In this document: positions 57,830 through 64,000 of the stretch, piece by piece
Layout: each line of letters starts with the position of its first letter
How positions within the stretch are numbered: position 1 is the first letter of the stretch
NCBI GenBank assembly: GCA_965198825.1
Contig: CBDAQB010000003.1
Location: 868,001 to 932,000, forward strand
DNA length: 64,000 nucleotides
Reading direction: 5' to 3'
Origin: BOG-908 sp965198825
GTDB taxonomy: Bacteria > Pseudomonadota > Alphaproteobacteria > Acetobacterales > Acetobacteraceae
Notes under the pieces: model-generated
What the model was told of the DNA's origin: nothing
Databases searched by the model: none
What the model saw: the letters and a program-made list of their open reading frames with translations, nothing else
Made by a program: the position numbers and the translations under genes

Positions 57830-60046
57830 TCATACCAGAGCTGATAAGACCTCTTTGCTCTTAACAAAACGTGTGTGTTCGGCTGCGGCAGTTGTCCAGT
57901 GCATCGTCGGCTCTTTTGCAGAGGCGCGCGCGGCGGCTGGTCTGGGCTGCGATAGGGAACGGCCTGAACCCGAAGCGGCCGCCGTTCTCGCCGCTCCGGC
58001 TGGCTCCTGCGCAATGCGGAATTGCGAAGCGAGGCTTGCCAGTTCCTCGGTTTGCAGGGCGAGAGAATGACAGGCGGCGGTGCTTTGCTCGGCCATGGCA
58101 GCGTTCTGCTGCGTCACCCTGTCCGTCTGGTTGATCCCGGCATTGACTTCGTGCAACCCATTCGCCTGTTGCTTGGCTGTCATGGCCATGTCCGACACCG
58201 CGGACGTGATGTCGGAAATCTGCGTGACGATCCTGCCGAGTGACTGCCCTGCCTCACCGACGAACTTGACCCCGTATCCCACCTGCTGCGCCGAACTTGA
58301 GATCAGCGCCTTGATCTCCTTGGCAGCATCGGCTGAGCGCTGCGCCAGCGCTCGTACTTCACTCGCCACGACGGCGAACCCGCGGCCCGAGTCCCCGGCA
58401 CGGGCTGCTTCCACGCCGGCGTTCAGCGCCAGCAGATTGGTCTGGAAGGCGATCTCGTCGATGACGCCGATGATCAACCCGATTTCGCGCGAGGATTTCT
58501 CGATGTTGTCCATCGCACCCACGGCCTGACGCACGACGCCACCGGTTTTCTCGGCGTCCGCCTTAGCCTGCGAGATCGTGACGCTCGCGCGCATGCTACT
58601 CTCAGCGGTCTTTCGCACCGTCGATGTGATCTGGTGCAAAGCAGCGGCCGTCTCTTCCAGGCTGGCTGCCTGCTGCTCTGTGCGGCGGCTGAGGTCGTCT
58701 GCCGCATGGGAAACCTCGCTGGCGCCGGAGCGCAACGCGTCGGTATTGAGGACGATGCCGCAAACGACACCCTGTAGGCGCTCCATGGTGTTGTTGAGGT
58801 CGAGACGCAGCTTCTCGTATGCCGGCGGCAATGGAGTTTCGAGCCGAAACGTGAGGTCACCCTCTGCGAGGCGTGCAAGTCCGGCGCCGATAGAACCCAC
58901 TACGAGCTTGGCCGCCTCGGCTGCAGCCGCCTGCTCCGCCTCGACACGGACCCGTTCGTCCTCGGCGGCGCGGCGGGCGTTGGCCTCTGCGGTCTTGCGG
59001 TCGTGTTCGCTGGCTCTGATGGCCTCTTGCTGAAACACCTGCATGGCTTGCGCCATCGCACCAAGCTCGTCCCCGCGGCCGACACTGGGAATGTTTGTCT
59101 TAAGGTCCCCTTCGGCCAGGCGCGACATCGCGTGTGTCATGCGGGTGAGAGGCAGGATCACGCCGAGCCTAGTCGTCATGAGCGTGATGATCATGGCAAG
59201 CACGAAGGAGAGAATGGTTAAACCAACCACGCGGGTCTGTCCCGCCTTGAGCGTGGAAACGCGGTCTTCCAGCAGCGTCTGGAGGTGGGTATTGGCAGCG
59301 ACGCCAAACTTCAGCGTCTGGCGCATGAGTGCCTGCGACTGCGTTATGGACGCCCGCCCGTGGCGAAGATCTTCGCTGAAGCTGCGAAGCTGTCCTTGCA
59401 GAGCGTGGTAGGACTGGTCCAGAGCGCGCTTGATCTTGTCGCCGCCGTCCGCCTGCTCAGCCGAGTCGAGAGAGCCATCCATTCCATCCAGGGCGCCAAC
59501 CAGCGTTCCCAGGCCGATCAGGAATTGAGCTTGATGCTGGCTATCGCCTTTGAGATCAGCCTGCGAAGCGGTCAGGTCGGCCTCGCGGTCGAGCACCTCA
59601 GGCAGGCGGTTGAGCGTGACGTCCGTGAGATAGTAGCTGGCGAGTACGTTATCGAGGATCAGGTTCGAGCGGTCGCCAGTGCGGCTGATGAGGTCGCGCA
59701 GCTTGGCGCGGCTGGTGGTGAGTTTCTCTGCCATGTCGCCCTGCGCCTTGAGGGCATTCAGCACCGCAGTTCGCTGCGCGCCGGTGTCGAGGTGGCTTTC
59801 GACAACTAGAGCCTTGGCGGCTGCTGTGTCCGCTGCCTTGGCGTCGCCGCCTGGCAGCGACGCCAGAGCCAGTGATCCCTGGATGGGCACGAGAGCAACG
59901 AGATAGCGTGCGCCGAAAACCTCCTGCGTTGCGAAGTCGATTGCGACATTCTGCTCCCTGACCAGAGCAGTGACGGCCAACGCAGCGGGCACGACAAATC
60001 CAAGCATCACTAGCGTAAGCTTGTGCGCGATTCGGAGCTTGAACAT
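57830..60046 (-). CDS. Methyl-accepting chemotaxis protein
   Basis: 738 residues. Membrane helix 1 near 8-30 (LTLVMLGFVVPAALAVTALV), a large periplasmic sensor of about 240 residues rich in helices, and helix 2 (VVGLTILSFVLAMIITLMTT) followed by a HAMP domain (LPLTRMTHAMSRLAEGDLKT). A second HAMP-like segment (LARLAEGDLTFRLETPLPPA) precedes the signalling domain, whose hairpin tip is FQTNLLALNAGVEAARAGDS. No CheR-docking pentapeptide is seen at the C-terminus. It probably senses a small molecule through the periplasmic domain and signals to CheA. Confidence 0.94.
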   Translation of the reverse strand: MFKLRIAHKLTLVMLGFVVPAALAVTALVREQNVAIDFATQEVFGARYLVALVPIQGSLALASLPGGDAKAADTAAAKALVVESHLDTGAQRTAVLNALKAQGDMAEKLTTSRAKLRDLISRTGDRSNLILDNVLASYYLTDVTLNRLPEVLDREADLTASQADLKGDSQHQAQFLIGLGTLVGALDGMDGSLDSAEQADGGDKIKRALDQSYHALQGQLRSFSEDLRHGRASITQSQALMRQTLKFGVAANTHLQTLLEDRVSTLKAGQTRVVGLTILSFVLAMIITLMTTRLGVILPLTRMTHAMSRLAEGDLKTNIPSVGRGDELGAMAQAMQVFQQEAIRASEHDRKTAEANARRAAEDERVRVEAEQAAAAEAAKLVVGSIGAGLARLAEGDLTFRLETPLPPAYEKLRLDLNNTMERLQGVVCGIVLNTDALRSGASEVSHAADDLSRRTEQQAASLEETAAALHQITSTVRKTAESSMRASVTISQAKADAEKTGGVVRQAVGAMDNIEKSSREIGLIIGVIDEIAFQTNLLALNAGVEAARAGDSGRGFAVVASEVRALAQRSADAAKEIKALISSSAQQVGYGVKFVGEAGQSLGRIVTQISDITSAVSDMAMTAKQQANGLHEVNAGINQTDRVTQQNAAMAEQSTAACHSLALQTEELASLASQFRIAQEPAGAARTAAASGSGRSLSQPRPAAARASAKEPTMHWTTAAAEHTRFVKSKEVLSALV

Positions 60047-60277
60047 GACTTCGGTGCACCTTGGCAGGTGGAACCGCCACCTGCATCCGCAAGCAGAATG
60101 AGGTCGTGCAACTTAAGATGAGGTAAATCGGCTTCGATCTTATCCTGCGCACCGCAGCGGTCTCATCGGCCGTATGGATGCCTGCCAGCAGGAAGCAGCA
60201 CGAGCCTGATGTCGGTCAGGCGCGTCTTGCGGATAGTAGGCTAGTCAGCAGCCTGCCAAGCAAGATAGCGCAGCCAC

Positions 60278-61831
60278 TCATTCCCACTCGATAGTGCCAG
60301 GCGGCTTGCTGGTGACATCAAACACGACGCGGTTGATCCCCCGAACCTCGTTAACGATGCGTGAAGCGGTGCGGGTCAGAAATCCCATGTCGAACGGAAA
60401 GACATCGGCCGTCATCCCATCCGTGCTCGTCACCGCACGCAAGGCGCAGACCTGGTCGTAAGTGCGGTAATCGCCCATGACACCCACGGTGCGAACGGGA
60501 AGCAGCACTGCAAATGCCTGCCAGATCGCATCGTAGAGGCCGGCGTTGCGTATCTCCTCGAGATAGATCGTATCGGCGCGGCGCAGGATCTCGAGCTTTT
60601 CGGCAGTCACTTCACCAGGCATGCGAATGGCGAGGCCCGGGCCGGGGAAGGGGTGGCGGCCGACCACCGCCTCAGGCAGCCCAAGCTCACGGCCCAGCAC
60701 CCGCACTTCGTCCTTGAAAAGATCCCGCAGCGGCTCGACCAGCTTCAGACGCATACGCTCAGGCAAGCCGCCCACATTATGGTGCGACTTGATGGTGACC
60801 GACGGTCCGCCTGTCACCGAGACGCTCTCGATCACGTCCGGATAAAGCGTACCTTGCGCCAGGAAATCGGCGCCGCCGATCTTCGCGGCCTCACGCTCGA
60901 ACACCTCGATGAACAGCCGGCCGATGGTCCGGCGCTTCTCCTCCGGATCGGTCACGCCGGCCAGTGCCGCCAGAAAATCCGCGCTCGCGTCGCTATGCAC
61001 GAGCGGCACATGGAAGCGGTTGGCGAACACATCGACGACCTGCGCCGCCTCGCCGGCGCGCAGCAGCCCATGATCGACGAAGATGCAGGTGAGCTGGTCA
61101 CCGATGGCTTCGTGCAGCAAAGCAGCCGCCACGGAGGAATCCACGCCGCCGGATAAGCCGCAGATGACACGCTCGCCGCCGACCTGGTCGCGTATGCGGC
61201 CGATTGCCGCCTGGCGGAAAGCGCCCATGCTCCAGTCGCCGACGCAGCCGCACACCGACTTGGCAAAGTTTTCCAACAACCTGGCGCCATGCGGCGTGTG
61301 CACGACCTCGACGTGGAACTGCGTGCCGTAAATGTGCCGCGCCTCATCAGCGATGGCGGCATAGGGCGCGCCCTCGCTCACCGCGACCGTGGCAAAGCCG
61401 GGCGGCAGAGCCGTCACCCTGTCGCCATGGCTCATCCAAACCTGCTCGCGCGCGCCGACTGCCCAAACATCATGAAACAGGGCGCAATCGGCGGTGACGT
61501 CCACATAGGCGCGGCCGAACTCGCGATGGTCGCTGCCCTGCACGGTCCCGCCGAGCTGTTGCACCAGGAGCTGCTGGCCGTAGCAGATGCCCAGGATCGG
61601 CAGGCCCATGGCGTAGATGCCGGCGTCGGCCAACGGCGCACCGGTATCGAGCACGCTGGAGGGGCCGCCCGACAGGATGAGCCCGCGTGGTGCGAAGGCC
61701 ACGATCCGCTCTGGGGAAGCGGTGTAAGGATAGATTTCGCAGTAGATGCCGCTTTCGCGAAGGCGGCGGGCGATGAGCTGGGTGACCTGGCTGCCGAAGT
61801 CCAGGATGAGCAGGCGGTCGGGGTGTTCCAT
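60278..61831 (-). CDS. guaA: GMP synthase (glutamine-hydrolysing)
   Basis: Converts XMP to GMP. 517 residues. The class I glutamine amidotransferase domain has the catalytic Cys83 in GICYGQQLL and the His/Glu pair in GTQFHVEVVHTP. The ATP pyrophosphatase domain begins with the P-loop CGLSGGVDSSVAAALL. The C-terminal dimerisation domain ends RINRVVFDVTSKPPGTIEWE-like (VFDVTSKPPGTIEWE), the standard GuaA terminus. guaB is not adjacent. A compact family-1 relic lies 38 bases upstream. Confidence 0.97.
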   Translation of the reverse strand: MEHPDRLLILDFGSQVTQLIARRLRESGIYCEIYPYTASPERIVAFAPRGLILSGGPSSVLDTGAPLADAGIYAMGLPILGICYGQQLLVQQLGGTVQGSDHREFGRAYVDVTADCALFHDVWAVGAREQVWMSHGDRVTALPPGFATVAVSEGAPYAAIADEARHIYGTQFHVEVVHTPHGARLLENFAKSVCGCVGDWSMGAFRQAAIGRIRDQVGGERVICGLSGGVDSSVAAALLHEAIGDQLTCIFVDHGLLRAGEAAQVVDVFANRFHVPLVHSDASADFLAALAGVTDPEEKRRTIGRLFIEVFEREAAKIGGADFLAQGTLYPDVIESVSVTGGPSVTIKSHHNVGGLPERMRLKLVEPLRDLFKDEVRVLGRELGLPEAVVGRHPFPGPGLAIRMPGEVTAEKLEILRRADTIYLEEIRNAGLYDAIWQAFAVLLPVRTVGVMGDYRTYDQVCALRAVTSTDGMTADVFPFDMGFLTRTASRIVNEVRGINRVVFDVTSKPPGTIEWE

Positions 61832-61856
61832 GGTGGCTTACAGCATGGTCGGCGTG

Positions 61857-61903
61857 AGGAAGGAAGGCCTTCTTTTTTTCAAAAAAAGAACATCGTCCTT
61901 CCT
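61857..61903. repeat. Family-1 repeat, compact form
   Basis: Only a single hairpin CTTCTTTTTTTC/AAAAAAAGAAC (61869-61891) between the closing flanks AGGAAGGAAGG and CCTTCCT; centre and second arm are gone. It fits a deletion joining the outer parts of a full element. It lies between the divergent guaA and porin genes. Confidence 0.75.
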
Positions 61904-61958
61904 GGTGACGCCACACTCCATCCTCGGCTAAAGGGGCCTGGAGACGGGGGTCGCGCGC

Positions 61959-63341
61959 ATGGGGTCAAGTGTTACCAGGGCGGGCCTCGCCGCCGCATGC
62001 CTCCTGCTCTCAGGCCTGGCGTGGGCACAGTCGGGCCCCACGCCGCAGCCGCCGAATGCCTCTGCCACGGCCGAGTCGCAGGTGCCTCCTGCCGAGACTG
62101 TCGAGCAGACCTATGCGATCTATCTGCAGAGCACGTTCGTCGAGCAGTTCCATCCTGCCTTCCGCTCGCCCTACCGTGGCGAGCAGAGCCTGGATCCGGG
62201 CGCCAGAGGCAACGAGACGTTCGACGCCACCTTCTACGGCGGCCTGCGTACCTGGCGGGGTGGCGAGCTCTGGCTGAATGCAGAGGTCGACCAGGGCTTC
62301 GGCATCAGCGACACGCTGGGGCTTGCCGCCTACAGCAACGCCGAGGGCGCCAAGGTGGGCGAGGCGAGCCCCTACCCGCGCATTCCCCGGCTGTTCTTTC
62401 GGCAGACGCTGGATCTCGGCGGCGCGTCCGAGCCGGTGGCCGGCGACGTCAACACCCTGGCTCAGCCAGGCACGCACGACCGGGTCGTGCTGACCATCGG
62501 CAAGTTTCAGGTGGTCGATGTCTTCGACACCAATGCCTACGCGCACGACTCGAAGCATGACTTCCTGAATTGGGCGATGGTCGATGCAGGTGCGTTCGAC
62601 TATGCGGCGGATGCGTGGGGTTATTCCTACGGTGCGTCAGCGGAGTTGTATGAGGGCCGCTACGCGTTGCGTGCCGGCGCCTTCGCACTCTCGCGCATCC
62701 CCAATGCCGAACCTCTCGACACCAGTGGCAGCCAATTCCAGATGCTGGCTGAGGCGGAAGAGGATCATACGATATTCGGCGCCGCCGGTAAGCTGCGCCT
62801 GCTGGGATACGTCACGCGCGGCCGCATGGCTGATTTCAACGATGCGATCGCTTACGGCAATGCGACCGGCCAGCCGGCTCAACTGGCACCGGTGCGAAAC
62901 TATCGCAGCAGGGGAGGGATCATTCTCAACCTGGAGCAATCGATCACACGTGACCTAGGCCTGTTCTCGCGCGCCGGCTATGCCGAGGGCGGATACGAAT
63001 CTTACGAATACACCGACGTAGACTTGAGTTACTCGCTGGGTCTTTCGCTGAAGGGAACAAGCTGGTCGCGCGCGAACGACACGGTCGGGCTAGGTGTCGC
63101 GGTGGATGACATCTCACGCCGCTTCAAGAATTTCCTCAATGCAGGCGGTTTGGCCATTCTGGTGGGCGATGGGCAGTTGCCGAACTCAGGGCCGGAGACA
63201 GCAGTGGAGGCCTACTACGATTATGCCCTCACTTCCTATGCGCAGATTACGGCTGATTATCAGTTCGTGAATAATCCTGCGTATAATCGCGATCGAGGGC
63301 CGGTGAGCGTGCTTGGTTTGCGGGTGCATCTGCAGTATTAG
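61959..63341 (+). CDS. OprB-family carbohydrate-selective porin
   Basis: Outer-membrane beta-barrel of 460 residues with signal peptide GLAAACLLLSGLAWA. Family landmarks: TFVEQFHPAFRSPYRGEQSL, GLRTWRGGELWLNAEVDQGF, PRLFFRQTLDLGG, TIGKFQVVDVFDTNAYAHD, FLNWAMVDAGAFDYAADAWG. The C-terminal strand ends with an aromatic residue (VHLQY), as needed for Bam-dependent insertion. Such porins pass sugars or polyols across the outer membrane in Acetobacteraceae and relatives. The stop is 6 bases from a family-1 repeat. Confidence 0.88.
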   Translation: MGSSVTRAGLAAACLLLSGLAWAQSGPTPQPPNASATAESQVPPAETVEQTYAIYLQSTFVEQFHPAFRSPYRGEQSLDPGARGNETFDATFYGGLRTWRGGELWLNAEVDQGFGISDTLGLAAYSNAEGAKVGEASPYPRIPRLFFRQTLDLGGASEPVAGDVNTLAQPGTHDRVVLTIGKFQVVDVFDTNAYAHDSKHDFLNWAMVDAGAFDYAADAWGYSYGASAELYEGRYALRAGAFALSRIPNAEPLDTSGSQFQMLAEAEEDHTIFGAAGKLRLLGYVTRGRMADFNDAIAYGNATGQPAQLAPVRNYRSRGGIILNLEQSITRDLGLFSRAGYAEGGYESYEYTDVDLSYSLGLSLKGTSWSRANDTVGLGVAVDDISRRFKNFLNAGGLAILVGDGQLPNSGPETAVEAYYDYALTSYAQITADYQFVNNPAYNRDRGPVSVLGLRVHLQY

Positions 63342-63347
63342 GAAGCG

Positions 63348-63458
63348 CTTCTTTTTTGGAAAAAAAAGCAAAAAACTTCTGGATCCTTAGGCTCGGCACT
63401 GCCTCAGGCCAAACCCAAAGTCGCAAAAGTTTTTTGGTTCTTTTTTTCAAAAAAGAAC
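63348..63458. repeat. Family-1 repeat, full copy
   Basis: Left arm 63348-63381 (a slightly diverged CTTC arm), right arm 63424-63458 (GTTC...GAAC); flanks AGGAAGCG and CGCTTACT pair. It lies between the porin stop and ssb, both on the plus strand. The following 200 bases to ssb contain no convincing gene, only the presumed ssb promoter. Confidence 0.9.
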
Positions 63459-63659
63459 GCGCTTACTGCTCTACCGATAAGCTGTGCATTCCAAAACCCA
63501 CGGGCGGCCCTTGTGGAGCAGGCGTAAAAGCGTTTCACTAGCGGATCATTGAGGCGCACAGTCAAGCGCGCAACCGCTGATTGCAAGCGCTCTCTATCGC
63601 AAGCTGGCGTATCGGCCTAAAATGGCTTCAGCATAGCTTTCAGGACAGGTGGGGCAGGG

Positions 63660-64000
63660 ATGGCAGGTTCGGTCAACAAGGTGATCCTCGTGGGCAACCT
63701 GGGGCGCGACCCCGAAGCCCGCACCATGCAGAATGGCGGCAAGGTGGTCTCCTTTTCCATCGCCACAGGCGAAACCTGGACCGACAAGGGTAGCGGCGAA
63801 CGCAAGGAGCGCACCCAATGGCACCGGATCGTCATCTATAACGACCGGCTAGGGGAGATTGCCGAACGGTATCTGAAAAAGGGCGCCAAGATCTACATCG
63901 AAGGACAGCTCGAGACCCGCAAGTTCACCGACAAAGACGGCAACGAACGCGAAACGACAGAGGTCGTGCTGCGTCAGTTCCGCGGTGAGCTCACCATGCT
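63660..64000 (+). CDS. ssb: Single-stranded DNA-binding protein, cut by the window end
   Basis: Covers the OB-fold domain of Ssb: MAGSVNKVILVGNLGRDPEA, VVSFSIATGETWTDKGSGER, RTQWHRIVIYNDRLGEIAER, KKGAKIYIEGQLETRKFTDK. The acidic C-terminal tail that recruits repair partners lies beyond the window. A purine-rich GGGGCAGGG precedes the ATG. The upstream 200 bases contain no clear LexA-type box that I can identify. Confidence 0.96.
   Translation, partial: MAGSVNKVILVGNLGRDPEARTMQNGGKVVSFSIATGETWTDKGSGERKERTQWHRIVIYNDRLGEIAERYLKKGAKIYIEGQLETRKFTDKDGNERETTEVVLRQFRGELTM

Noticed and set aside
63461..63500. tRNA-like string (GGTAGAGC on the minus strand) after the last full repeat
   Set aside because: It resembles a tRNA D-arm, but no T-arm (GGTTCGA-type), acceptor pairing or CCA-adjacent structure is found nearby.

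Overview
This window is a GC-rich bacterial chromosome segment, densely coding, with many 1- to 17-base gene overlaps. Gene content points to an alphaproteobacterium, most likely Acetobacteraceae/Rhodospirillales: PqqC/PqqD, an OprB-type porin, an EipB-family envelope protein, a RamB/ScfR-type regulator divergent from isocitrate lyase, and PduO/MetH B12 metabolism. That placement is inference, because no rRNA or complete phylogenetic marker is present. I see no tRNA, rRNA, CRISPR array, prophage, integrase or intact transposase.

Layout. 1-7.6 kb (minus strand): aspartate-family amino-acid metabolism (dapB, ltaE, two small genes, thrC, an M16 peptidase, pmbA, metX). 7.7-9.8 kb (plus): a DUF5872 protein and an MFS transporter. 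9.9-13.8 kb (minus): grpE-dnaK-dnaJ. 14.1-16.2 kb: a large Cys/His peptidase-like protein with adhesin-type modules. 16.2-20.2 kb: arfB, an exported methyltransferase, pqqC-pqqD, a lipoprotein and a metal-binding ABC protein. 20.3-26.8 kb: an unrecognised two-domain protein, eipB, an SGNH hydrolase, nitronate monooxygenase plus enoyl-CoA hydratase, and a chorismatase. 26.8-34.5 kb: DUF1003-argF-argD, aceA with its divergent regulator, and an aminotransferase. 35.3-38.7 kb: flgF-flgG-flgA-flgH. 38.8-46.7 kb (minus): a seven-gene run made of ArsR-methyltransferase, metH, yjbQ-like, a B12-type ABC importer (three genes) and a cobalamin adenosyltransferase. 46.8-57 kb: a small GCxCC protein, an orphan CoA-transferase subunit A, DUF2076, a CoA-binding protein, GH17-GT4-gshB and a tricorn-like protease. 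57.2-64 kb: a GAF protein, a chemoreceptor, guaA, a porin, and ssb cut by the window edge.

The most striking non-genic content is two families of structured interspersed repeats. Family 1 (16 copies, about one per 4 kb) has two inverted arms of about 35 bp around an asymmetric centre of about 45 bp. Each arm is itself a hairpin whose closing base pair swaps C-G for G-C by compensatory change, and GGAAGG/CCTTCC flanks can close the whole element into a four-way junction. Two of the three forward frames of an arm have no stop, and at two loci the element is read through in frame: the only usable start of flgH and of the B12-type binding protein lies upstream of the element, whose translation becomes a long N-region before the signal-peptide core. 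At another locus the element supplies the stop codon of both convergent neighbours. Family 2 (two inverted copies of about 105 bp) shows compensatory changes in its central stem. These repeats, and the metH/B12 operon with its palindromic operator candidate, are the items most worth following up.
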